Assembly (NCBI GenBank): GCA_963930655.1
Contig: OZ005601.1
Location: 24,676,921-24,740,920, forward strand
DNA length: 64,000 bases
Source: Myrica gale
Taxonomy: Eukaryota > Streptophyta > Magnoliopsida > Fagales > Myricaceae
Reading direction: 5' to 3'
Shown here in pieces: positions 45,703 through 58,000 of this stretch (positions are counted from its first letter, which is position 1; every line of letters begins with the position of its first letter). Both the position numbers and the translations under genes were made by a program. The notes below the pieces were generated by a model, which was not told the DNA's origin, made no database searches, and saw nothing but the letters and a program-made list of their open reading frames with translations.

Positions 45703-45704
<2 letters not shown>
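42677..45704. other. AT-rich intergenic DNA
   Basis: No gene is supported. A short (TA)n lies at about 42822-42834, and a (GA)n run followed by G11 at about 44066-44088. Positions 44100-45600 are strongly AT-rich. Open frames on both strands here are short and without family motifs. Confidence 0.6.

Positions 45705-45758
<54 letters not shown>
45705..45758. repeat. (AT)n microsatellite at one end of the caulimovirid fossil
   Basis: About 27 AT units lie here. They sit directly beside the end of the viral fossil, where the minus strand reads TTTTGGTATCAT into the repeat. A shorter (AT)n lies at the other end (54208-54221). Confidence 0.95.
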
Positions 45759-45761
<3 letters not shown>

Positions 45762-46499
45762 ACCAAAAGAGATAAACCAGTGATCAGGGTGCTTACTTTG
45801 AAGGGGTGGAAGCGGTGGTTAGAGAGAGAGTGGTGGAGGCAAGCCATGGAGTGTGGGCGGAAGCAAAGAATGATAGCAAAGCAGTAGATTAAAAATAATA
45901 ATTTCAAGGACCTCATGTGAAGGTACAAGCTTCGTTAAACCCAAAGGTCGGCATTGAAGCCCAATTAGAGGGTATAAACTTGCAATCAGACTTAAAAGAA
46001 AATAATTTACTTACAAATTAATGACTAAACCAACCAGCCATGGAGACGGTAATGCATGAGAGCAAAAACTTAAAACCGTTCAATCTGGCGATATGCATGG
46101 ATGCCTGTAACAGAACATAAAACAGTCCTATCTAGTGGTATGCATGCTTGGAGAGAATATAGCAAAGACAAAGATATACTTGAAAATTGGTTTACTTCAG
46201 AAACAGTTTACTTGAAACTTACAAGATTGACTAAGAACTATCAAGCTAGAAGAAGACATGGTTTTTAAGCTTAGATAGACTGACTGACTTAGAAAGACTT
46301 GAGGGAGAGAGAGTTCAGAATTCTGACTTGGAAATATGCTTACAAATGACTTCGACCTCTGTTTTTATAGACAAAAAGGTGACTATAGAATCACACGGGA
46401 ATTGTACAATCACGCGTGCTTTAATTGTGGAGGAACAGTGACTGGCGGCTGCTTTTCATTGTTCATGAATAGTAGTTGGTTGGCTTTCTTTCGGCTTAC

Positions 46500-47500
46500 T
46501 TTGTCCTTACATGTCGGCGAGCTTCACATGTCGTCTTCGAGATTGACAGAGTAAGGATCTTGACTATCTTGGAATATTTGATCCAAGTAATTGAGCTTAG
46601 ATTGACTTGTCATGGATGAGTGAGATGAGGCTGGAGAATGCTCATCTGGACCTTGTCTGCTGAGTTTACTTACTTCGAGCTGCAATTGTTGGCACGACTC
46701 TTAGAGCTCTTCTTTGGTTTGGACCTGATTCAAGGTAAAAGCCAGTGTTGTCTGAAGACTAGCTTTTTCGCCTAGAAACTAAGAAACTTCCTGTTGTTGA
46801 GGAAATTCCTTTTTGACTTGTTCAATGATACGGTGGATGTTGAACTTGTCCTAACATTTGACATGGAAACGACGAGCACAAATGATTTAGCTTACTTGAT
46901 AAGCTCATTTGAGAATCTAAGAGATTTTATATTTACTTACAAACAAGCATAGTGTTGGAAACTGACTATTCTGATTGGTTACTTGAACCAAATTAGCAAA
47001 TCGGAAAATAACTTCTTGGAGTTGGACGGGAATGATATCAGTAACAGGATCATACATTTGCCACTAATGAAGAAACCAAATGGGCAGTTGACTTGTGAAT
47101 TTGTTATTGAAGTTTATGAACCAAGAATGAGAGAAAGTCTCATTTTGGTAAAGGAGTACTTTGGACCATGCTTTAATATAGTCATAATAATTGAAGTCGA
47201 TGGGTTGACCTGGAAGTTCTTTCAAGATGGAAGGATAAGAACTTCATTCTTGATAAGAGAATATTTTTACTATGAATAACTTATGAAAGACAATCTTCTT
47301 CTGAGTAGAATAAAACTTATCAATGATGGGTTCAATCTGAACCGAGTCAGTATGAAGAATGATGACTTTATAGAAACCAATTGACTTGTTGGGATCTTCT
47401 GGGATGAAATGTCATTTGGGAGGCAAATAGGCTTGGAGCAGCTTACCATGTTGTACCCAGAGAAGGGCTTCTTGATCTTTTTGACTTACAGAAACCGTCT
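46500..47500 (-). pseudogene. Caulimovirid downstream reading frame (fossil)
   Basis: Read on the minus strand this has the family's downstream pattern, with short matches such as LIPS/ARRFHVK and a Gln/Glu-rich heptad-like stretch (VKKEFPQQQEVS, LQESCQQLQLEVSKLS) that suggests a coiled coil, ending near NLEDDM. Its role in related viruses is uncertain. It is a broken relic. Confidence 0.5.
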
Positions 47501-47949
47501 TATTGAGCAAGTGACAATGACAAGTGGAAGACATTATGGAGATATGTTTTGACTGTGAATTCCGAGGTATTATTCGGAATATAGGAAACTTTACTTTGTA
47601 GTCTTGATGGAGACTGGGTCGTATCTGATAGTTTTAACGGAGACTGGGTCGGAGACATTGTCTCAATGTTTTCATATGGATCAAAAAGTTGACTTGCTAG
47701 TAAGAAGGCCAGGGCGGAATATGTGGGTTTATCATAATGACTTGTGAGGGTGAGGGCGGATGAGGGTCGAACAGAAGAAGGTCGAACCCTAAGACCTGGT
47801 TGGAAAGTGAAAAATCTAGATTACCTAAAACTTGGAAACGATTACTTGAAGAAGTTTGACTTGGAGAACCAAGTGTTACTAAAAAATGGTCTGGGATTAA
47901 CTTGGGTATATCTGGTGACTTGGTTGACTTGACAGGTTATTTTCCGTGT

Positions 47950-49080
47950 GGTTTAGTCATGAGAATTTTGCAAAAATTCACGGGTGAGGAAGTCAGGAAT
48001 ACTGTTTTGACTTCCTTTGATGTATTCAATGTCAAAATCAAAAGCACTGAGAATGGCTTGCCAACGGGCAATAATCTGTTTGGATGGAATTTTTTCACAT
48101 CTTTTTCTAAAACAAATTTTATACTTTTGTAATTAACTCGTACTAAAAACTTTTGATTTATCAAATCAGATTGAAATTTACTTATATGCAGTACTATAGA
48201 TAAAATTTCTTGTTTAATAGTACTATAATTCTACTGTGCTGAATTCCAATTGCCAGAATGATATCAGACAAATTGTTTAGCTGACTCAGGTTTGAATTTT
48301 TGTTTGAGAATGCCACCATATCCAAGGTTGGAGGCATCAGTCTCAACAATTTTGAAAGCATTGGGTAATAGAATGCCAAGGCAAGGCAGTGACTTGACAT
48401 GTGACTTGATTTTCTTTACTATGGAAGTATGTTCTTCAGTCCATAGAGGAGGATTTTTCTGGAGACGTTCAAAAAGAGGTTTACATAGATGCCTAAGATG
48501 GTGATAAAATTTAGCAATGTAATTGAGAGAACCTAAGAACCTTTGGAGTTGAGTTTTTTCCAGCATGACATCTGGGAATTTATCAGCAAACTGAAGGGAT
48601 CTGTCGAGGGGGTGGATTTGACCTTGATAAATATTGTAATTTAAAAATCTTACTTTGGTTTGGAACAATCTGATCTTAGGGGCAGAGACCACTAGACCAT
48701 TTGACTTGATGATTTGGAGAAACGTATGCTTCCAATGTTCTTCTATGGATTTGGAGAAGAATAAAACATTGTCAATATAAACTATGGTGAAATGATTATA
48801 AGGGTTGAAAATGTCATTCATGACATTTTGGAATTCACTTAGGACATTTTTCAGACTGAAAGGGCATTACATTCCATTTGTAATGACCAAAAGGTATGGT
48901 AAATTTTGTTTCGTACCTACCTGACTCATGTATTTGGATCTGATATAATCTGCTCTTCATATCAAATTTACTAAAGACGGTGGCTACTGACAGACAACCG
49001 ATGAGATCACGTTTGTCAGAAATGGGATACCTGATCCATTGAAGAACTTTGTTCAATGGTTTGTAATTGATTACCATGCA
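47950..49080 (-). pseudogene. Caulimovirid reverse transcriptase and RNase H region (fossil)
   Basis: Motifs: VINYKPLNKVLQWIRYPI, TVFSKFDMKSRLYQIQIHES, PFGHYKWNVMPF, then TIVYIDNVLFFSKSIEEHW, TQLQRFLGSLNYIAKFYHHL, and the RNase H start KIVETDASNLGYGGILKQK. These match endogenous caulimovirids and not Ty3 elements. The region is broken. Confidence 0.88.
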
Positions 49081-49664
49081 TAGGACTCCTCGTTATATTT
49101 CTGCATTTTTGTAAACATAAAAAGCAGAGCATGAACAAGGGGATTTACTATGGCAAATGATGTCTTTACTTAGAAGATCATGTATTTCTTTTTTGCAAAC
49201 TTCCATCATCTCCTGATTCATTTGTAATAGGCGAGCTTTAGTGAGAATATTTTTCTCACTAAAACCGGGTTCATATGGGAGTTTGATTATATGTTGTTTT
49301 CAATGCCATAAAGCATTGAGAACATCAAAACAAACTTGTTGTTCTAATTTTAACTGAATTGACTTAATTTGATGTTGAAGGGAGTGACTTAAGAGTTGTT
49401 CCTTAACTCTTTTGAATTTGATTTCTTTCTTTAGAAAATCAAGATGTTGGGTTTTACTTATGATGAAATTAAGAGTTTTAATTATAGAAGCTTCTTGTAA
49501 CATTGTGAGTGCCCTAGACTGAGGAGGGCTAACGAACTCAAATGTAACCTGTTGACCTAAAATAGTAGTTGTAAGACCTTCGCTATTTGTAGTGAAGGGA
49601 TACAAATTGTTGGTATAAGATAACCTTCTCCAAAGTTTCAAGCAATATTTGTTCCCTTAACTCC

Positions 49665-50661
49665 TCAAGTGACGTTATTTGTAGTGAAGGGATACAACAA
49701 ACAGATGAAAAAAGTACCTAATATGACTTTTTTGTCTAGTAAATTTTTGACTAAAACAAACGATGACTTAAAGCAAACATTATCTTTGCAAATGTGTGCT
49801 TTGGATAACTTGTATTGTATACCCATGGAACTACCATTGGCAGAATGAAGACATTTCTTTGTCTTTTCATAATACTTGGTAGGTATGAGACTTCTTGAAT
49901 ACAATTTAGATCAGCACCTGAATTAATAAGGGCAATGACCTCAAAAGAGTATTCAGTATTTACTATGATGTTTACTTTCGCATGCCATTTTTGGAAATGC
50001 ATTCTATTGATGATACTAAGGAATTGATGACTACATTCCGGAGTATCTTGTGGAGGGAGAATTGAGGCTGAAATGGTTCAAGTTCGGGGGGTTCGAGTTT
50101 CTGATCAGCATGTTCAGGCTCAGATTGTTGACTTTGTTTTAACTTTTGGTTAATCTTCATAAGTAAGACTTCTTGTTTGAAGGTTTTATTCTGGGTTTTT
50201 AACTCTCGAATATCCTGTTTTACTTGTTGGACTTCAGTTTGTAAATCTTGCAACGTGACTGGTTTATGAGTTTTCTTAAACTCGTCTAAGATTTTGTTAA
50301 GACTAACTTGGGTTATAGGAATTTTTAACTTAGATTCTTTTTTATTTAATACATTCTTAAATTTGGAGAGATACTGAGCTTTGAGCTCTGGATCCTCGAC
50401 TTGGTCGATTAAATCGAGCAAAAGTTCTTCTTGATGACTTAATGCATTCAAAGTTTTACCTAGGTGACAACAACTATCTTGACATCCTAATTTCTGGTTA
50501 GGGGTGTCAGAATCTGTGTCAGTACTAGGGTTGGAACTAGAACTAGAAGACGTGAGGTCATCTATTTCTAAAGCACTACCACTAGAATCTCTTAATTCTA
50601 AGATAGAAAATAATTTGTCTTTTTCTCTATCAGGGATGTCTAAGGATGTTTTCCTTAACAC
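49665..50661 (-). pseudogene. Caulimovirid protease and coat-protein C-terminal part (fossil)
   Basis: A retropepsin-like segment (VIALINSGADLNCIQE) lies near 49.9 kb. Upstream is a Ser/Asp/Glu-rich stretch and a long Lys/Gln/Glu-rich, coiled-coil-like segment (TEVQQVKQDIRELKTQN), typical of the region between coat protein and protease. It is broken. Confidence 0.7.
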
Positions 50662-52412
50662 GACATTCTGAACTGTAATGACTTAATTTTTTTACAATTT
50701 TAACACCTAATTTTACTTTTGTCTTTGGCAAATTTGGGTTTGGATTTTTTCCTAAAAATGTTCTTATGAAACTTAGGCTTACTATCTTCATGAGGAGTAT
50801 ACTTCCTAAGGATCGTTTGTGATATTTATTTGACTTTTTGAAGGATGACCTTTCCTTCTGGTAATTCCTAAGGGATGGTGCTATGGGAGGCAGACTATAC
50901 TGTTTGCAGAAATTACTCATTTCATACTTAGCTTTCTTTCTATCTTTGCTAAGTTGATTTCTAATTTTCATGTTAATATACATCTTTATTCCTTCTTTAA
51001 TGATGATATTAAAAAGATTACCATATGTGAGATTTCCATAATCTATGTTACCTGACGGTTGACTTAAGACTTCTCTAATCTTAAGAGCAAAGAGATTAGG
51101 GAGGCCATTGATGGATTTTTCTTTCTAAAAATAATTCTTACAATCATCTCTAAGCATGACACGGGATATGAAGACACTCTTATACCAACGGAAATCACTT
51201 AAGGTTACTTAACCGATCATGGATCCTAACAGAAATATTACTAGAAGTACCAAGAAAATGTTTAATAATGATATAAATAAGAGTATTAATATCATCACTA
51301 ACACCTTGACTTATGGTTTCATCGAAGATTGGAAGGCTAGATTCATCATGTTTTACAGCATAAAGAATGGTATCACAATCTTCTTCGGTGATGTACTTTT
51401 CCCACCATTGGCATAAAGAACCAACGAAACCTGGGGTGTGTTTGTGTTGTAAAATTTTAGTGTTATTAAAATTTTAGGTATTGAGTTTAGTGAAAAAGTG
51501 AAGAGAAAAGTAATTTTTTATATTTTTGTAGTGAATAGTAGTGATTTGATGGGGGAGAGAGAGATTATATTGTAATTTTTTATTGTGTTAAAATTTTAGA
51601 GTGTGTAAAATTTTAGGACCCAAACGCAGCCCTGAGACGATGACTTCAACTATTTTTGCATGTTTTAATGATTGATTGACTAAGTAACTGTTTGCTACCA
51701 TCGTCATGTGTTGGAGTTCATTGAGGATTTATTGTTCAGACAATTCATCAATATTCCATTCATACATCTTATCGGCAGAAACAGAGAATTGACTTTGGAA
51801 ATTCTTTTCTTCGAATTGAAGATCAAGAAGAGTGTGTTTACTATACCAATTCTTAGGATTAGGACGATAATTCTTTATCCTATTGAGTTCTAATTGTTGG
51901 AATTGACTTTCAATTTCACTAATTTGGTGGTCAGAAATCTGATCCTGATTCAGATTCAACTTGGTTAAGGGTACTGACCTGATGAGAGGAAGAAGGTTTC
52001 TTACCTTCTGTTTACTTGACTCATGGCAGAAGACTCGGATGAAGGCGTGGATCTGAGTCCTAACGGTTTACTGGATAACTTAATTAATTGTGTTATACTT
52101 ATAGGAAATTAACCATCTAACTTAAGTTCAATTTTGTCCAACTGATTACCTATGGTTTGAAGGTATTGGTTGGTGTAATTGTTTTGTTCTATTAATTGCT
52201 TTGCTACTATCATTATCGGTTATCTTAAATGGAGAAGCTACGACTTCTGTTCCTTTATGGGAGATTACAATGGTTTCCGGGGTTGGATGACTAGAGGTAA
52301 AGGACTTCTTATCCGAAGTAGTCCATTTGACTTTGGTGAGTACTTGGATATTCATTGAATGATAATTTTCAAAGTACTCAAAGAAATAAATGTTTTGACC
52401 TAATCGGCGCAT
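50630..52412 (-). pseudogene. Caulimovirid coat-protein region (fossil)
   Basis: A basic stretch (RKAKYEMSNFCKQYSLPPI, then KKSNKYHKRS) and a partial zinc knuckle (HYSSECRVKENI) mark the nucleic-acid-binding end. Upstream pieces near 51.7-52.4 kb are weaker. A MITE interrupts the region at 51434-51631. It is broken in many places. Confidence 0.6.
51434..51631. mobile_element. Tourist-like MITE inside the caulimovirid fossil
   Basis: The left end GGGTGTGTTTGTGTTG is inverse to the right end CAAACGCAGCC, with shared TAAAATTTTA next to each. CTG on both sides may be a 3-bp target-site duplication. The interior (GTGAAAAAGTGAAGAG, TTGATGGG) matches the elements at 53054-53250 and, inverted, 11175-11465. 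Confidence 0.7.
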
Positions 52413-53053
52413 GAATTCTTGTCATGCATCATAAATGACTTTTTTTCTCAGTTTTCATGTGTCCTTCACGATACTGAATTCTTTTTCCTAAATTTTCTCC
52501 TGACATGTAATCAACTTCTAACATTTTCATGTCATGGCTGAAAGCTTTACTTATGGTCATCAACTGTAGGTTAATAGATTCGAAATCTGTTTAGGTTGGT
52601 GACTCTTGACGATCTTCGACTACATGTCTTGATGTAGAGGCTAGGGTTGGTAGTTTTGACTTGACTAAGTACAAATGAGAACTAACCTGAGAATTTACTT
52701 GTATACCTTTGAGCTGTCTGTGAAGGTTTTTAATTTCAGATTCGGGAAGACTGAAGGTAGACCTACGAGAGGATTGACTACCTGGTTCTTGAATCCTAAG
52801 GGGTGTGAAACCTTCTCTGGGTGCATCAAAACTATCTTAACGGTACCATCTAGATAATGTTCGATCATATCTAAATTTGTAACATCTTGGGAAACATTAG
52901 TGGTTAGATTTTCATTTTCTAAAAACCAATAACTAGGTATTGTTACTTCATTTCAACGAATCGACTTGGGGACCCGAATGTTTGCATCACTTGTATGACT
53001 TTAAATGAAAATGGTTTGATCTTTGGGACTTTTTACTAAAGCATGGACATTAA

Positions 53054-53250
53054 TGTTATATTTGTGTTCTAAAAATTTTGGTATTGGGTTTAGTGATGAC
53101 ATTGGGTTTAGTAAAAAAGTGAAGAGAGAGATAATTTTTTATATTTTTTGTAGTGAAAAGTTATGATTTGATGGGAGAAAGAGATTATATTGTAGTATTT
53201 TATTGTGAGTTGGTAAAATATTTTGTAAAATTTTTCATGCAAACACAACC
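53054..53250. mobile_element. Second Tourist-like MITE inside the caulimovirid fossil
   Basis: Internal words AAAAAAGTGAAGAGAGAG, TTGATGGGAGAAAGAG and TTATATTGTAGTATTTTATTG match the 51434-51631 element in the same orientation. The ends (ATTTGTGTTCTAAAAATTTT and AAATTTTTCATGCAAACACAA) are roughly inverse. It is more diverged, and the boundaries are approximate. Confidence 0.6.
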
Positions 53251-53890
53251 TAAGATTAGTCCTAATACACTTATAGTAAATCCTATAGATCAAAGCTAAA
53301 GGTTGACTTCCTTCTAACATCTCATAACCAGAAGTTTTAATGTTCAAGGTTAAGGCTTTTAGATAATGTTTGTCACTTAAACTTAAGATAAAATCGGGGA
53401 AACAATCAAAATGGATGAGACCATTGTGAAGGTTGGACTCGATGATACTTAGGATACTTGTGTTGTAGTTTGTGAACCTAGCATCACGTAGACATAACAA
53501 AACTAAAGCATCAACTCCTCTACGATTTAATGGTGTTACTGCAACTTGAACTAATCTGTTGTGGATATAGTTGAAACCTTATTTCCTATATTTTTTAATG
53601 ACATCAGGAGACAAAAGTTGACATTTTTCATGGGTTTTGCTAAGAGCGTAAACTTGCTCTACGATTTTGACATGATAATTACCTTTGAAGGATAAATGAT
53701 TAAAGCTTGACTTGGAGTAGATTTCACTGCTAGGAACTTTGAGGATATTCCAATCCTGAAGGTTGTTATTTACTTCATTTACTTCAAATCCTTCTTCATT
53801 TACTCTACCTAGAATGAGTTGAATGGAACCAGAAGACCTGAAACTTGTGGAAGAAGTGGATCTAAACATCTTATTCATGATGAACTGCAA
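53108..53890 (-). pseudogene. Caulimovirid movement-protein region (fossil)
   Basis: MNKMFRSTSSTSFRSSG opens the region. SFKGNYHVKIVEQVYALSKT and then LCLRDARFTNYNTSILSIIE, with LTLNIKTSGYEMLEGSQPLA, match the 30K-type movement protein of endogenous caulimovirids. It is broken and interrupted by a MITE. Confidence 0.75.
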
Positions 53891-53895
53891 TAGAC

Positions 53896-54006
53896 CTACA
53901 ATAGACTTATCTAAGCTTCAACATTGTGACTTAACAAACTAAATCAATCAAATTAATAAACCTACAATAGACCTATCTAAGCTTCAACATTGTGACTTAA
54001 CAAACC
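53896..54006. repeat. Short direct repeat at the caulimovirid 5' side
   Basis: About 40 bases (with ATCTAAGCTTCAACATTGTG and ACTTAACAAAC) occur at 53905-53940 and again at 53970-54006. They lie in the leader upstream of the movement-protein region. Confidence 0.75.
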
Positions 54007-54207
54007 TAAAAGGATACACCCTCTCATGGCCATCCGCTTATGCCTCACCTCGGACTTACTGTTTGGAACTCCACGCTTATTGTTCAGGTGTGCTTCTAGA
54101 CTGCTAAGGTTTGAGTTTAACTTAGACTAGAGAACTGAAGATTTATTAAGAAGCTTGAAATAGAATGACCATATGGCCAAGAATTCAAACACAAACAAGA
54201 GGTACAA

Positions 54208-54581
54208 ATATATATATATATCGAATTAGGATCTTCTATAATTTATTTACTAATTACATGATGCAATATGAAAAGAGATACTACAGATGGAGTCCAAGTT
54301 TCAGGCAATATGGACCATATAATGAAGTACATTTGTTGTGTCTATTTCTCTCTAAATTGCACGTATAATTCGGATAAAAAAATTAAAGAGTTAATTAATG
54401 TTGTATGTTAAAAGAAAATTAAGAAGTAAAATTCCTGATTTCGTATGGTTTTCAATCTGAAGACTTCCTTACCCTCTTCTACAATATGTTACTAATAAAA
54501 AAATTACTCCCACAGACCCTTGTCCACCTGATAGCATTGAGCAAGTTGGTGCAACTGCTGATGCCTTTGGGTTTTTTTTTT
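54208..54581. other. (AT)n end mark and intergenic DNA
   Basis: (AT)7 at 54208-54221 marks the outer end of the viral fossil. The rest to 54581 is AT-rich without a recognisable gene. Confidence 0.6.
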
Positions 54582-54815
54582 GGGATAAATGTAAAATTAG
54601 TCCATGTGATATAGGTCAAAATCGAATTAATCTTTGTGATAACAAAAACATAAAATTAGTTCTTCTGATTTTAGAAAATGATAAAATCAATCTCTGATGA
54701 GAAGACTAACGATAAACAAAAGTGAAATCACATGGACCAATTTTATACTTTTATTGTCGCAAGGACTAATTCGATTATGATCTATATTTACAAGAACTAA
54801 TTTTGCTTTATCTAT
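54582..54815. mobile_element. Fold-back MITE, GGATAAATG family, second copy
   Basis: It begins GGATAAATGTAAAATTAGTC and ends ACTAATTTTGCTTTATC, with internal inverted phrases (ATTAATCTTTGTGAT). It is the same family as 1235-1463. It lies about 260 bp upstream of the ADR1-like start codon. Confidence 0.7.
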
Positions 54816-54976
54816 TTTTTTTTCTCTTTCCACGCGGAGGATATCCGAGTCGATGGAATCGAATTTTTAAAAAAAGCTAAGGCCATACGTCAGATAAATA
54901 ATCCATTATTGGATATATTGCCCGAGAGTTAAAATTAATTCTCAAATTACGCTTATGCTGTTTAAGATGATGGGTT

Positions 54977-54991
54977 GGGGGGGGGGGGGGG
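54977..54991 (+). repeat. G15 homopolymer upstream of the ADR1-like gene
   Basis: Fifteen consecutive G lie 81-95 bp before the start codon, in the promoter or 5' UTR. Such a tract is length-unstable and can form a quadruplex; any regulatory effect is only a possibility. Confidence 0.8.
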
Positions 54992-55071
54992 AACTTCTTT
55001 CTATAAGACCGAAAAACCAAAGTTCATTTTCCCCGCCACTCCTTCTACTGTCTCCAAAACCACCGTAAGCA

Positions 55072-58000
55072 ATGGTCGTCACGGACCTCTTCGTCGGCGA
55101 GATCACCACGGAGCTCCTCAAATCGCTGATAGCTATATCACGCAAGGGATGCCTCTGCAAGTCCACCGCCGAGCAGCTCAGCTGCTCCATCGAGCAAATC
55201 CGGCCAATAATCCAAGAGATCAAATACTCGGGGGTTGAGCTGTCGGCGTTCCGTCAGTCTCAACTCGACCGCCTCTCAGAGACCCTCCGCGACGGCCTCG
55301 AACTCGCCAACAAAGTTCTTCTCTCGCCTCGGTGGAACGTCTACAAGAACTTACAGCTGTCGAGGAAGATGGAGAAGCTTGAGAAGAATGTGTCGAGATT
55401 CTTGCAGTGTCTCGTGCCTGTTCATGTGCTGGCCGACGTTCACCACATGAGGTTCGAAACGGCCGAGCGGTTTGACCGGCTGGAGGGGTCGGCTCTGCGG
55501 CTGGAGCAGCGGCTGGGGGCTATAAGCATCGGAGGAGGAGGGTGGATGGAGGAGGCGGTGAAGAAGGTGGAGGAGGAGGAGAGGTGGATGGAGGATTGTT
55601 CGATGAACTTGGGTGTGGGGTTGGACTTAGGTAAGAAGAAGGTGAAGGAGATGATGATTGAGAGAGATGACTTGGGAGTTGTTGGGATTTCAGGGATTGG
55701 TGGCTCTGGGAAGACCACCTTGGCCAGAGAGCTTTGCAAAGATAATCTGGTTCGAAGTAAGTACCGTGGATTTTGAAATTTGAACTTTTTTCGCGTTCAT
55801 GGTTTCGGATGAATGTTTAGTACCGCGGATCAATAGCTCATGAAGTTAATGTCAAACTATAACCATATGCAGGTTTTTTTTTTCTAAGCCATGAGTTATT
55901 TATATATTACTTATAGCTTCAAGAAGGTTCAAAAATACAATCAGCGTTACCGGTATTGATCCAAAAAGTTTATTTCTGGCTCCATATACAGGTTACTTCA
56001 GAGATAGGATTTTGTTCCTGACGGTCTCTCAGTCTCCGAATGTGGATCAGCTGAGAGCAAAGATTTGGGGATACATCATGGGAAATGAAAACTTGTGTCC
56101 TAATTATCTGATTCCCCAGTATAACCTACAATACGAATGTAAAATTGGAGCACGAACCCTGGTGGTATTAGATGATGTGTGGAATCTTTCAGTGCTTGAA
56201 AGACTTATATTTCCTGGGTGTAAAATCCTTGTGGTCTCACGATTCAAATTTCATCCTGTTGTCAAGGTTACTTATGATGTAGAATTGTTGATGGAGAAGG
56301 ATGCAATGTCTCTATTCTGCCACTCTGCTTTCGGACAAAAGTCCATGCCTCTTCATGCTAACCATAATCTAGTCAAGCAGGTACAGTTATCGAACTCTTT
56401 GCCTGGTGAAATCCCCTAGTATATGAAATATATTTTAATTATTGTATTTAATTCATTAGAGTTATTAAATCGGGATCTATCAGGGGATTAGTAATTTGGC
56501 TAATTCACATCTAGATCGTGAATGTTTGCGGATTTGGGAAACAGCTTTCAGATAGCAAGCTACCTTATTGTTGCTGTTGCTGATGTGCACTGAAATTGCA
56601 TTCAATAGGTTGTAAGTGAGTGCAAAGGTCTGCCTTTAGCACTTAAAGTGATTGGAGCTTCACTGAGGGATCAATCCGAAATGTTTTGGGCAAGTGCAAA
56701 GAACAGGTTATCTCGAGGCGAGCCTGTATCTGAGCCCCATGAAAACAAGTTGCTGGAACGGATGGCTATAAGTGTTGGTTTCTTGTCTGACAAGGTCAGG
56801 GGATGTTTCCTGGATTTGGGTGCCTTTCCTGAGGATAAGAAGATTCCTCTTGATATCCTCATCAATATGTGGGTTGAGATCCACGATATTGATGAAGAAG
56901 AAGCATTTGCCATTCTTGTTGAGCTTTCGAACAAGAATCTTCTCACCCTGGTGAAGGATGAGAGGTATGCAGGGTCGTTTGTTCTTTGTGATTGACGTAG
57001 GTTTCTCTGATTCTAGCGTTCTAACCCCTCTAATTTGCTAATCTATCAGAGCTGGAGACATGTACAGCAGTTGCTTGATCTTTGTCACGCAGCATGATGT
57101 ATTGAGAGACCTTGCTCTTCATTTAAACAATCGTGTCCACATAAATAAGCGCAGGCGGTTGCTTATGGCAAGAAGAGATTCTGAACTCCCAAAAGATTGG
57201 GCGAGGAATTCTGACCAGCCATTTGATGCCCAAATTATTTCAATCCATACAGGTATATCATCACTCTTTCTAGACTGCTTCCCTTTCAGGCAGAGAGATA
57301 TTGTTTTAGTAATTTATCCAACCAGTTCAGAATGCAAAACGAATATGCATCTCAGTTAAATTGTAGGTTTGTAATGGTACTTTATCTTCTACTCTTCATA
57401 CTCACATTGACATTTGTTTCCTATATAGGTGAAATGAATGAAATGGAATGGTTCTCCATGGATTTCCCTAAAGCTGAAGTGCTTATCGTGAACTTCTCCT
57501 CAGACAAGTATTTTTTACCTCCCTTCATTGATAACATGCCAAAGCTCAGGGCACTGGTTGTTATAAATTACAGTTCATCCACTGCAGCCCTTAAGAACTT
57601 CACAGTATTTACCAATTTGGCCAACTTGAGAAGCCTCTGGCTTGAAAAGGTCTCCATTCCTCAATTTTCTGAACTTTCCATCCCCCTAAAAAGTTTGCAG
57701 AAAATGTTCCTTGTCCTAAGCAAGGTTAATAGCAGTCTTGGTCGGTCAGATGTAGACCTGCCTCTGCTTTTCCCCTGCCTTTCAGAGCTCACAATTGATC
57801 ACTGCCACGATCTAGTTGAGCTACCTACTAGCATCTGTGGGCTCTTACTCAAGCATCTGAGTATCACCAATTGCCATGGCCTACGCCAACTGCCTGCTAA
57901 CGTGGGTGAACTGAGAAAGCTAAAAATCCTGAGATTATATGCTTGTCCAACATTGAAGATGCTTCCTCGAGGCATTTGTGAGCTAGGACGGTTGACGTAC

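Larger units (their letters stand above)
45759..54207 (-). mobile_element. Endogenous caulimovirid (florendovirus/petuvirus-like pararetrovirus) fossil
   Basis: All parts lie on the minus strand in caulimovirid order: leader, movement protein (about 53.1-53.9 kb), coat-protein region ending in a zinc knuckle (about 50.0-52.4), aspartic protease (about 49.7-49.95), reverse transcriptase and RNase H (about 47.95-49.1), then a downstream reading frame with a coiled-coil end (about 46.5-47.5). A TATA-like CTATAAAA on the minus strand near 46363 and a TGGTATCA-type primer-site end near 45760 fit a pregenomic promoter and leader. There are no LTRs, as expected for the family. The span of about 8.4 kb, including two MITEs, suggests a near genome-length single insert. 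It is badly broken, with well over ten interruptions, and old. Family assignment comes from motifs only; the genus is inferred. Confidence 0.82.

Noticed and set aside
45701-45928. Minus-strand open frame ending in an Ile-Tyr repeat
   Set aside because: The repeat is simply translated (AT)n.
46983-47279. 98-codon plus-strand open frame
   Set aside because: Opposite-strand shadow of the caulimovirid downstream region.
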